A stretch of 64,000 nucleotides of DNA from Crossaster papposus (taxonomy: Eukaryota > Echinodermata > Asteroidea > Velatida > Solasteridae): assembly GCA_037893245.1 (NCBI GenBank), contig JBAIAA010000351.1, positions 186,001-250,000 of the forward strand. Reading direction: 5' to 3'. Numbering within the stretch: the stretch's first letter is position 1; the number at the start of each line of letters is the position of its first letter. The translations under genes and the position numbers were made by a program. Below are positions 1 through 11,654 of this stretch, in pieces. Below the pieces are notes generated by a model that was not told the DNA's origin, did no database searches, and worked only from the letters and a program-made list of their open reading frames with translations.

Positions 1-200
1 CATGTGTCACGTCACATTAAAGAACCATTTTTTCAAAAGAACCTAAAAACAAATGTAAACATTGGTTTTTATGTTGATTATTTCCTAACGTTTCCAAAAA
101 TGTATAGTTTAGCAAATCTACACAAACAGTGAACGAAACTTTCAATATGTACATTATGAACCTGACTTGGAGGCAAGGGCTTTACACACAAGCCACCCAA

Positions 201-384
201 CCAATCCTATCGGCTTGATCTGTTAGCTAAGCTTGATAGAATCCAAGGTATTATATTCCCATCGACCCAGTCCTATCGGCCTGACCTTAGCTAAGCTGGA
301 TAGAATCCAAGGTATTCATATTCCCATCGACCCAATCCTACCGGCCTGACCTAATAGCTAAGCTGGATAGAATCCACGGTATTC
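201..384 (+). repeat. Nested 65-67-bp subrepeats inside the monomer
   Basis: Three copies in tandem within each standard unit. Each contains TTAGCTAAGC or TAGCTAAGC, the GATAGAATCCA(A/C)GG core and an ATCGACCCA junction. Copy number per unit varies along the array from one to six and sets the unit-length ladder. Longer units add further types carrying GGTATATCCCAATCGAC, CGGTATTCATAACCCCATTG and CATAACCCCATCGATCC. Confidence 0.92.
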
Positions 385-400
385 ATATAATAATAATAAT
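385..400 (+). repeat. ATA trinucleotide microsatellite within each unit
   Basis: A short (ATA)n tract followed by ATTGGGGAGG lies at the same place in every unit. Most units have the length seen here. It is one triplet longer in the units ending near 9829 and 10302 and near 48627 and 49919, and longest near 50651-50673 and 51611-51632. The long forms cluster in the diverged units. Confidence 0.9.
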
Positions 401-3400
401 TGGGGAGGCTAATCATCCTTACTTGCAGCTGGTGTGCTGAATTGCGAAGGATGCAAGTGACACCCAATGACTGTTCATGTGTCACGTCACATTAAAGAAC
501 CATTTTTTCAAAAGAACCTAAAAACAAATGTAAACATTGGTTTTTATGTTGATTATTTCCTAACGTTTCCAAAAATGTATAGTTTAGCAAATCTACACAA
601 ACAGTGAACGAAACTTTCAATATGTACATTATGAACCTGACTTGGAGGCAAGGGCTTTACACACAAGCCACCCAACCAATCCTATCGGCTTGATCTGTTA
701 GCTAAGCTTGATAGAATCCAAGGTATTATATTCCCATCGACCCAGTCCTATCGGCCTGACCTTAGCTAAGCTGGATAGAATCCAAGGTATTCATATTCCC
801 ATCGACCCAATCCTACCGGCCTGACCTAATAGCTAAGCTGGATAGAATCCACGGTATTCATATAATAATAATAATTGGGGAGGCTAATCATCCTTACTTG
901 CAGCTGGTGTGCTGAATTGCGAAGGATGCAAGTGACACCCAATGACTGTTCATGTGTCACGTCACATTAAAGAACCATTTTTTCAAAAGAACCTAAAAAC
1001 AAATGTAAACATTGGTTTTTATGTTGATTATTTCCTAACGTTTCCAAAAATGTATAGTTTAGCAAATCTACACAAACAGTGAACGAAACTTTCAATATGT
1101 ACATTATGAACCTGACTTGGAGGCAAGCGCTTTACACACAAGCCACCCAACCCAATCCTATCGGCTTGATCTGTTAGCTAAGCTTGATAGAATCCAAGGT
1201 ATTATATTCCCATCGACCCAGTCCTATCGGCCTGACCTTAGCTAAGCTGGATAGAATCCAAGGTATTCATATTCCCATCGACCCAATCCTACCGGCCTGA
1301 CCTAATAGCTAAGCTGGATAGAATCCACGGTATTCATATAATAATAATAATTGGGGAGGCTAATCATCCTTACTTGCAGCTGGTGTGCTGAATTGCGAAG
1401 GATGCAAGTGACACCCAATGACTGTTCATGTGTCACGTCACATTAAAGAACCATTTTTTCAAAAGAACCTAAAAACAAATGTAAACATTGGTTTTTATGT
1501 TGATTATTTCCTAACGTTTCCAAAAATGTATAGTTTAGCAAATCTACACAAACAGTGAACGAAACTTTCAATATGTACATTATGAACCTGACTTGGAGGC
1601 AAGGGCTTTACACACAAGCCACCCAACCAATCCTATCGGCTTGATCTGTTAGCTAAGCTTGATAGAATCCAAGGTATTATATTCCCATCGACCCAGTCCT
1701 ATCGGCCTGACCTTAGCTAAGCTGGATAGAATCCAAGGTATTCATATTCCCATCGACCCAATCCTACCGGCCTGACCTAATAGCTAAGCTGGATAGAATC
1801 CACGGTATTCATATAATAATAATAATTGGGGAGGCTAATCATCCTTACTTGCAGCTGGTGTGCTGAATTGCGAAGGATGCAAGTGACACCCAATGACTGT
1901 TCATGTGTCACGTCACATTAAAGAACCATTTTTTCAAAAGAACCTAAAAACAAATGTAAACATTGGTTTTTATGTTGATTATTTCCTAACGTTTCCAAAA
2001 ATGTATAGTTTAGCAAATCTACACAAACAGTGAACGAAACTTTCAATATGTACATTATGAACCTGACTTGGAGGCAAGGGCTTTACACACAAGCCACCCA
2101 ACCAATCCTATCGGCTTGATCTGTTAGCTAAGCTTGATAGAATCCAAGGTATTATATTCCCATCGACCCAGTCCTATCGGCCTGACCTTAGCTAAGCTGG
2201 ATAGAATCCAAGGTATTCATATTCCCATCGACCCAATCCTACCGGCCTGACCTAATAGCTAAGCTGGATAGAATCCACGGTATTCATATAATAATAATAA
2301 TTGGGGAGGCTAATCATCCTTACTTGCAGCTGGTGTGCTGAATTGCGAAGGATGCAAGTGACACCCAATGACTGTTCATGTGTCACGTCACATTAAAGAA
2401 CCATTTTTTCAAAAGAACCTAAAAACAAATGTAAACATTGGTTTTTATGTTGATTATTTCCTAACGTTTCCAAAAATGTATAGTTTAGCAAATCTACACA
2501 AACAGTGAACGAAACTTTCAATATGTACATTATGAACCTGACTTGGAGGCAAGGGCTTTACACACAAGCCACCCAACCAATCCTATCGGCTTGATCTGTT
2601 AGCTAAGCTTGATAGAATCCAAGGTATTATATTCCCATCGACCCAGTCCTATCGGCCTGACCTTAGCTAAGCTGGATAGAATCCAAGGTATTCATATTCC
2701 CATCGACCCAATCCTACCGGCCTGACCTAATAGCTAAGCTGGATAGAATCCACGGTATTCATATAATAATAATAATTGGGGAGGCTAATCATCCTTACTT
2801 GCAGCTGGTGTGCTGAATTGCGAAGGATGCAAGTGACACCCAATGACTGTTCATGTGTCACGTCACATTAAAGAACCATTTTTTCAAAAGAACCTAAAAA
2901 CAAATGTAAACATTGGTTTTTATGTTGATTATTTCCTAACGTTTCCAAAAATGTATAGTTTAGCAAATCTACACAAACAGTGAACGAAACTTTCAATATG
3001 TACATTATGAACCTGACTTGGAGGCAAGGGCTTTACACACAAGCCACCCAACCAATCCTATCGGCTTGATCTGTTAGCTAAGCTTGATAGAATCCAAGGT
3101 ATTATATACCCATCGACCCAGTCCTATCGGCCTGACCTTAGCTAAGCTGGATAGAATCCAAGGTATTCATATTCCCATCGACCCAATCCTACCGGCCTGA
3201 CCTAATAGCTAAGCTGGATAGAATCCACGGTATTCATATAATAATAATAATTGGGGAGGCTAATCATCCTTACTTGCAGCTGGTGTGCTGAATTGCGAAG
3301 GATGCAAGTGACACCCAATGACTGTTCATGTGTCACGTCACATTAAAGAACCATTTTTTCAAAAGAACCTAAAAACAAATGTAAACATTGGTTTTTATGT

Positions 3401-3734
3401 TGATTATTTCCTAACGTTTCCAAAAATGTATAGTTTAGCAAATCTACACAAACAGTGAACGAAACTTTCAATATGTACATTATGAACCTGACTTGGAGGC
3501 AAGGGCTTTACACACAAGCCACCCAACCAATCCTATCGGCTTGATCTGTTAGCTAAGCTTGATAGAATCCAAGGTATTATATTTCCATCGACCCAGTCCT
3601 ATCGGCCTGACCTTAGCTAAGCTGGATAGAATCCACGGTATTCATATAATAATAATAATTGGGGAGGCTAATCATCCTTACTTGCAGCTGGTGTGCTGAA
3701 TTGCGAAGGATGCAAGTGACACCCAATGACTGTT

Positions 3735-4406
3735 CATGTGTCACGTCACATTAAAGAACCATTTTTTCAAAAGAACCTAAAAACAAATGTAAACATTGGT
3801 TTTTATGTTGATTATTTCCTAACGTTTCCAAAAATGTATAGTTTAGCAAATCTACACAAACAGTGAACGAAACTTTCAATATGTACATTATGAACCTGAC
3901 TTGGAGGCAAGGGCTTTACACACAAGCCACCCAACCAATCCTATCGGCTTGATCTGTTAGCTAAGCTTGATAGAATCCAAGGTATTATATTCCCATCGAC
4001 CCAGTCCTATCGGCCTGACCTTAGCTAAGCTGGATAGAATCCAAGGTATTCATATTCCCATCGACCCAATCCTACCGGCCTGACCTAATAGCTAAGCTGG
4101 ATAGAATCCAAGGTATATCCCAATCGACCCAATCCTATCGGCCTGAGCTAATAGCTAAGCTGACTAGAATCAACGGTATTCATAACCCCATTGACCCAAT
4201 CCTATCGCCCTGACCTAATAGCTAAGCTTGATAGAATCCAATGTATTCATAACCCCATCGATCCAATCCTACCGGCCTGACCTAATAGCTAAGCTGGATA
4301 GAATCCACGGTATTCATATAATAATAATAATTGGGGAGGCTAATCATCCTTACTTGCAGCTGGTGTGCTGAATTGCGAAGGATGCAAGTGACACCCAATG
4401 ACTGTT
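3735..4406 (+). repeat. Expanded unit class: 672 bp, six subrepeats
   Basis: This unit adds three more subrepeats of a distinct type, with GGTATATCCCAATCGAC, AGCTGACTAGAATCAACGG and CATAACCCCATTGACC. Equivalent 672-bp units lie at 6584-7255 and 8550-9221. Related longer units reappear at 9222-10380, 10381-10985 and at the right edge of the array from 48400. Confidence 0.9.
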
Positions 4407-4881
4407 CATGTGTCACGTCACATTAAAGAACCATTTTTTCAAAAGAACCTAAAAACAAATGTAAACATTGGTTTTTATGTTGATTATTTCCTAACGTTTC
4501 CCAAAATGTATAGTTTAGCAAATCTACACAAACAGTGAACGAAACTTTCAATATGTACATTATGAACCTGACTTGGAGGCAAGGGCTTTACACACAAGCC
4601 ACCCAACCAATCCTATCGGCTTGATCTGTTAGCTAAGCTTGATAGAATCCAAGGTATTATATTCCCATCGACCCAGTCCTATCGGCCTGACCTTAGCTAA
4701 GCTGGATAGAATCCAAGGTATTCATATTCCCATCGACCCAATCCTACCGGCCTGACCTAATAGCTAAGCTGGATAGAATCCACGGTATTCATATAATAAT
4801 AATAATTGGGGAGGCTAATCATCCTTACTTGCAGCTGGTGTGCTGAATTGCGAAGGATGCAAGTGACACCCAATGACTGTT

Positions 4882-5225
4882 CATGTGTCACGTCACATTA
4901 AAGAACCATTTTTTCAAAAGAACCTAAAAACAAATGTAAACATTGGTTTTTATGTTGATTATTTCCTAACGTTTCCAAAAATGTATAGTTTAGCAAATCT
5001 ACACAAACAGTGAACGAAACTTTCAATATGTACATTATGAACCTGACTTGGAGGCAAGGGCTTTACACACAAGCCACCCAACCAATCCTATCGGCCTGAC
5101 CTAATAGCTAAGCTGGATAGAATCCACGGTATTCATATAATAATAATAATTGGGGAGGCTAATCATCCTTACTTGCAGCTGGTGTGCTGAATTGCGAAGG
5201 ATGCAAGTGACACCCAATGACTGTT
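4882..5225 (+). repeat. Shortest unit class: 344 bp, one subrepeat
   Basis: The unit jumps from CCAATCCTATCGGCCTGACC directly into the third-type subrepeat, leaving a single subrepeat. The same form occurs at 7731-8074, 2849 bp away. The junction falls inside homologous subrepeat sequence, which is the expected product of out-of-register recombination between subrepeats. Confidence 0.9.
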
Positions 5226-8200
5226 CATGTGTCACGTCACATTAAAGAACCATTTTTTCAAAAGAACCTAAAAACAAATGTAAACATTGGTTTTTATGTT
5301 GATTATTTCCTAACGTTTCCAAAAATGTATAGTTTAGCAAATCTACACAAACAGTGAACGAAACTTTCAATATGTACATTATGAACCTGACTTGGAGGCA
5401 AGGGCTTTACACACAAGCCACCCAACCAATCCTATCGGCTTGATCTGTTAGCTAAGCTTGATAGAATCCAAGGTATTATATTCCCATCGACCCAGTCCTA
5501 TCGGCCTGACCTTAGCTAAGCTGGATAGAATCCAAGGTATTCATATTCCCATCGACCCAATCCTACCGGCCTGACCTAATAGCTAAGCTGGATAGAATCC
5601 ACGGTATTCATATAATAATAATAATTGGGGAGGCTAATCATCCTTACTTGCAGCTGGTGTGCTGAATTGCGAAGGATGCAAGTGACACCCAATGACTGTT
5701 CATGTGTCACGTCACATTAAAGAACCATTTTTTCAAAAGAACCTAAAAACAAATGTAAACATTGGTTTTTATGTTGATTATTTCCTAACGTTTCCAAAAA
5801 TGTATAGTTTAGCAAATCTACACAAACAGTGAACGAAACTTTCAATATGTACATTATGAACCTGACTTGGAGGCAAGGGCTTTACACACAAGCCACCCAA
5901 CCAATCCTATCGGCTTGATCTGTTAGCTAAGCTTGATAGAATCCAAGGTATTATATTCCCATCGACCCAGTCCTATCGGCCTGACCTTAGCTAAGCTGGA
6001 TAGAATCCAAGGTATTCATATTCCCATCGACCCAATCCTACCGGCCTGACCTAATAGCTAAGCTGGATAGAATCCACGGTATTCATATAATAATAATAAT
6101 TGGGGAGGCTAATCATCCTTACTTGCAGCTGGTGTGCTGAATTGCGAAGGATGCAAGTGACACCCAATGACTGTTCATGTGTCACGTCACATTAAAGAAC
6201 CATTTTTTCAAAAGAACCTAAAAACAAATGTAAACATTGGTTTTTATGTTGATTATTTCCTAACGTTTCCAAAAATGTATAGTTTAGCAAATCTACACAA
6301 ACAGTGAACGAAACTTTCAATATGTACATTATGAACCTGACTTGGAGGCAAGGGCTTTACACACAAGCCACCCAACCAATCCTATCGGCTTGATCTGTTA
6401 GCTAAGCTTGATAGAATCCAAGGTATTATATTTCCATCGACCCAGTCCTATCGGCCTGACCTTAGCTAAGCTGGATAGAATCCACGGTATTCATATAATA
6501 ATAATAATTGGGGAGGCTAATCATCCTTACTTGCAGCTGGTGTGCTGACTTGCGAAGGATGCAAGTGACACCCAATGACTGTTCATGTGTCACGTCACAT
6601 TAAAGAACCATTTTTTCAAAAGAACCTAAAAACAAATGTAAACATTGGTTTTTATGTTGATTATTTCCTAACGTTTCCAAAAATGTATAGTTTAGCAAAT
6701 CTACACAAACAGTGAACGAAACTTTCAATATGTACATTATGAACCTGACTTGGAGGCAAGGGCTTTACACACAAGCCACCCAACCAATCCTATCGGCTTG
6801 ATCTGTTAGCTAAGCTTGATAGAATCCAAGGTATTATATTCCCATCGACCCAGTCCTATCGGCCTGACCTTAGCTAAGCTGGATAGAATCCAAGGTATTC
6901 ATATTCCCATCGACCCAATCCTACCGGCCTGACCTAATAGCTAAGCTGGATAGAATCCAAGGTATATCCCAATCGACACAATCCTATCGGCCTGAGCTAA
7001 TAGCTAAGCTGACTAGAATCAACGGTATTCATAACCCCATTGACCCAATCCTATCGCCCTGACCTAATAGCTAAGCTTGATAGAATCCAATGTATTCATA
7101 ACCCCATCGATCCAATCCTACCGGCCTGACCTAATAGCTAAGCTGGATAGAATCCACGGTATTCATATAATAATAATAATTGGGGAGGCTAATCATCCTT
7201 ACTTGCAGCTGGTGTGCTGAATTGCGAAGGATGCAAGTGACACCCAATGACTGTTCATGTGTCACGTCACATTAAAGAACCATTTTTTCAAAAGAACCTA
7301 AAAACAAATGTAAACATTGGTTTTTATGTTGATTATTTCCTAACGTTTCCCAAAATGTATAGTTTAGCAAATCTACACAAACAGTGAACGAAACTTTCAA
7401 TATGTACATTATGAACCTGACTTGGAGGCAAGGGCTTTACACACAAGCCACCCAACCAATCCTATCGGCTTGATCTGTTAGCTAAGCTTGATAGAATCCA
7501 AGGTATTATATTCCCATCGACCCAGTCCTATCGGCCTGACCTTAGCTAAGCTGGATAGAATCCAAGGTATTCATATTCCCATCGACCCAATCCTACCGGC
7601 CTGACCTAATAGCTAAGCTGGATAGAATCCACGGTATTCATATAATAATAATAATTGGGGAGGCTAATCATCCTTACTTGCAGCTGGTGTGCTGAATTGC
7701 GAAGGATGCAAGTGACACCCAATGACTGTTCATGTGTCACGTCACATTAAAGAACCATTTTTTCAAAAGAACCTAAAAACAAATGTAAACATTGGTTTTT
7801 ATGTTGATTATTTCCTAACGTTTCCAAAAATGTATAGTTTAGCAAATCTACACAAACAGTGAACGAAACTTTCAATATGTACATTATGAACCTGACTTGG
7901 AGGCAAGGGCTTTACACACAAGCCACCCAACCAATCCTATCGGCCTGACCTAATAGCTAAGCTGGATAGAATCCACGGTATTCATATAATAATAATAATT
8001 GGGGAGGCTAATCATCCTTACTTGCAGCTGGTGTGCTGAATTGCGAAGGATGCAAGTGACACCCAATGACTGTTCATGTGTCACGTCACATTAAAGAACC
8101 ATTTTTTCAAAAGAACCTAAAAACAAATGTAAACATTGGTTTTTATGTTGATTATTTCCTAACGTTTCCAAAAATGTATAGTTTAGCAAATCTACACAAA

Positions 8201-9221
8201 CAGTGAACGAAACTTTCAATATGTACATTATGAACCTGACTTGGAGGCAAGGGCTTTACACACAAGCCACCCAACCAATCCTATCGGCTTGATCTGTTAG
8301 CTAAGCTTGATAGAATCCAAGGTATTATATTCCCATCGACCCAGTCCTATCGGCCTGACCTTAGCTAAGCTGGATAGAATCCAAGGTATTCATATTCCCA
8401 TCGACCCAATCCTACCGGCCTGACCTAATAGCTAAGCTGGATAGAATCCACGGTATTCATATAATAATAATAATTGGGGAGGCTAATCATCCTTACTTGC
8501 AGCTGGTGTGCTGAATTGCGAAGGATGCAAGTGACACCCAATGACTGTTCATGTGTCACGTCACATTAAAGAACCATTTTTTCAAAAGAACCTAAAAACA
8601 AATGTAAACATTGGTTTTTATGTTGATTATTTCCTAACGTTTCCAAAAATGTATAGTTTAGCAAATCTACACAAACAGTGAACGAAACTTTCAATATGTA
8701 CATTATGAACCTGACTTGGAGGCAAGGGCTTTACACACAAGCCACCCAACCAATCCTATCGGCTTGATCTGTTAGCTAAGCTTGATAGAATCCAAGGTAT
8801 TATATTCCCATCGACCCAGTCCTATCGGCCTGACCTTAGCTAAGCTGGATAGAATCCAAGGTATTCATATTCCCATCGACCCAATCCTACCGGCCTGACC
8901 TAATAGCTAAGCTGGATAGAATCCAAGGTATATCCCAATCGACCCAATCCTATCGGCCTGAGCTAATAGCTAAGCTGACTAGAATCAACGGTATTCATAA
9001 CCCCATTGACCCAATCCTATCGCCCTGACCTAATAGCTAAGCTTGATAGAATCCAATGTATTCATAACCCCATCGATCCAATCCTACCGGCCTGACCAAA
9101 TAGCTAAGCTGGATAGAATCCACGGTATTCATATAATAATAATAATTGGGGAGGCTAATCATCCTTACTTGCAGCTGGTGTGCTGAATTGCGAAGGATGC
9201 AAGTGACACCCAATGACTTTT

Positions 9222-10985
9222 CATGTGTCACGTCACATTAAAGAACCATTTTTTCAAAAGAACCTAAAAACAAATGTAAACATTGGTTTTTATGTTGATT
9301 ATTTCCTAACGTTTCCAAAAGTGTATAGTTTAGCAAATCTACACAAACAGTGAACGAAACTTTCAATATGTACATTATGAACCTGACTTGGAGGCAAGGG
9401 CTTTACACACAAGCCACCCAACCCAATCCTATCGGCTTGATCTGTTAGCTAAGCTTGATAGAATCCAAGGTATTATATTCCCATCGACCCAGTCCTATCG
9501 GCCTGACCTTAGCTAAGCTGGATAGAATCCAAGGTATTCATATTCCCATCGACCCAATCCTACCGGCCTGACCTAATAGCTAAGCTGGATAGAATCCAAG
9601 GTATTCATATCCCAATCGACCCAATCCTATCGGCCTGAGCTAATAGCTAAACTGAATAGAATCAACGGTATTCATAACCCCATTGACCCAATCCTATCGG
9701 CCTGACCTAATAGCTAAGCTTGATAGAATCCAAGGTATTCATAACCCTATCGACCCAATCCTACCGGCCTGACCTAATAGCTAAGCTGGATAGAATCCAC
9801 GGTATTCATATAATAATAATAATAATTGGGGAGGCTAATCATCCTTACTCGCAGCTGGTGTGCTGAATTGCGAAGGATGCAAGTGACACCCAATGACTTT
9901 TCATGTGTCGTGTAACATTAAAGAACCATTTTTTTCAAAAGAACCTAAAAACAAATGTAAACATTGGTTTTTATGTTGAGTATTTCCTAACGTTTCCAAA
10001 AATGTATAGTTTAGCAAATCTACACAAACAGTGAACGAAACTTTCAATATGTACATTATGAACCTGACTTGGAGGCAAGGGCTTTACACACAAGCCACCC
10101 AACCAATCCTATCGGCTTGATCTGTTAGCTAAGCTTGATAGAATCCAAGGTATTATATTCCCATCGACCCAGTCCTATCGGCCTGACCTTAGCTAAGCTG
10201 GATAGAATCCAAGGTATTCATATTCCCATCGACCCAATCCTACCGGCCTGACCTAATAGCTAAGCTGGATAGAATCAACGGTATTCATATAATAATAATA
10301 ATAATTGGGGAGGCTAATCATCCTTACTCGCAGCTGGTCTGCTGAATTGCGAAGGATGCAAGTGACACCCAATGACTGTTCATGTGTCACGTCACATTAA
10401 AGAACCATTTTTTCAAAAGAACCTAAAAACAAATGTAAACATTGGTTTTTATGTTGATTATTTCCTAACGTTTCCAAAAATGTATAGTTTAGCAAATCTA
10501 CACAAACAGTGAACGAAACTTTCAATATGTACATTATGAACCTGACTTGGAGGCAAGGGCTTTACACACAAGCCACCCAACCAATCCTATCGGCTTGATC
10601 TGTTAGCTAAGCTTGATAGAATCCAAGGTATTATATTCCCATCGACCCAGTCCTATCGGCCTGACCTTAGCTAAGCTGGATAGAATCCAAGGTATTCATA
10701 TTCCCATCGACCCAATCCTACCGGCCTGACCTAATAGCTAAGCTGGATAGAATCCAAGGTATATCCCAATCGACCCAATCCTATCGGCCTGAGCTAATGG
10801 CTAAGCTGAATAGAATCAACGGTATTCATAACCCCATTGACCCAATCCTATCGGCCTGACCTAATAGCTAAGCTTGATAGAATCCATGGTATTCATATAA
10901 TAATAATAATTGGGGAGGCTAATCATCCTTACTTGCAGCTGGTGTGCTGAATTGCGAAGGATGCAAGTGACACCCAATGACTGTT
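9222..10985 (+). repeat. Diverged long units inside the array
   Basis: These units carry variants rare elsewhere but typical of the right edge: GTTGAGTATTTCC, a seven-T run in the CATTTTTTTC tract, a longer ATA tract, CTTTTCATGTGTC and CCCAACCCAATCC. They look like an island of older, less homogenised repeats, or like edge-type units moved inside by duplication. Confidence 0.8.
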
Positions 10986-11654
10986 CATGTGTCACGTCAC
11001 ATTAAAGAACCATTTTTTCAAAAGAACCTAAAAACAAATGTAAACATTGGTTTTTATGTTGATTATTTCCTAACGTTTCCAAAAATGTATAGTTTAGCAA
11101 ATCTACACAAATAGTGAACGAAACTTTCAATATGTACATTATGAACCTGACTTGGAGGCAAGGGCTTTACACACAAGCCACCCAACCAATCCTATCGGCT
11201 TGATCTGTTAGCTAAGCTTGATAGAATCCAAGGTATTATATTCCCATCGACCCAGTCCTATCGGCCTGACCTTAGCTAAGCTGGATAGAATCCAAGGTAT
11301 TCATATTCCCATCGACCCAATCCTACCGGCCTGACCTAATAGCTAAGCTGGATAGAATCCAAGGTATATCCCAATCGACCCAATCCTATCGGCTTGATCT
11401 GTTAGCTAAGCTTGATAGAATCCAAGGTATTATATTCCCATCGACCCAGTCCTATCGGCCTGACCTTAGCTAAGCTGGATAGAATCCAAGGTATTCATAT
11501 TCCCATCGACCCAATCCTACCGGCCTGACCTAATAGCTAAGCTGGATAGAATCCACGGTATTCATATAATAATAATAATTGGGGAGGCTAATCATCCTTA
11601 CTTGCAGCTGGTGTGCTGAATTGCGAAGGATGCAAGTGACACCCAATGACTGTT
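10986..11654 (+). repeat. 669-bp unit with an internally re-duplicated subrepeat triplet
   Basis: After the subrepeat series reaches GGTATATCCCAATCGACCC it restarts with the first-type subrepeat (CGGCTTGATCTGTTAGC at about 11390) and runs through the three standard subrepeats again. The unit is therefore a direct junction from the fourth-type back to the first-type subrepeat, a clear record of misaligned exchange. Confidence 0.85.

Larger units (their letters stand above)
1..475 (+). repeat. Representative 475-bp satellite monomer
   Basis: Anatomy of the standard unit. Positions 1-200 are unique sequence, with an A-rich block and a GGAGGCAAGGGC motif. Positions 201-266, 267-331 and 332-384 are three diverged copies of one 65-67-bp subrepeat, each of the form CCAATCCTA-CGGCCTGACC-TAGCTAAGC-GGATAGAATCCAAGG-TTC-CCATCGAC, with the third copy cut short. 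Positions 385-400 are an (ATA)n tract. Positions 401-475 are a tail holding GGGGAGGCTAATCATCC and CGAAGGATGCAAGTGACACC. Subrepeats one and two differ at several sites, so the subrepeat expansion predates amplification of the 475-bp unit. Confidence 0.95.
3327..9024 (+). repeat. 2849-bp higher-order repeat, two tandem copies
   Basis: Two adjacent six-unit blocks, 3327-6175 and 6176-9024, share the same order of unit lengths: 408, 672, 475, 344, 475. The sixth unit is 475 bp in copy one but 672 bp in copy two. Diagnostic variants recur exactly 2849 bp apart: ATTTCCATCGACCC at 3581 and 6430, AGGTATATCCCAATCGAC at 4111 and 6960, and the single-subrepeat junction at 5091 and 7940. Each 475-bp third unit also carries the rare CGTTTCCCAAAATG form. 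Confidence 0.93.

Noticed and set aside
9037-9231. A 64-codon open frame on the minus strand within the satellite
   Set aside because: It exists only because a point variant in one diverged unit removes a stop; neighbouring units lack it, and its sequence is repeat-derived.
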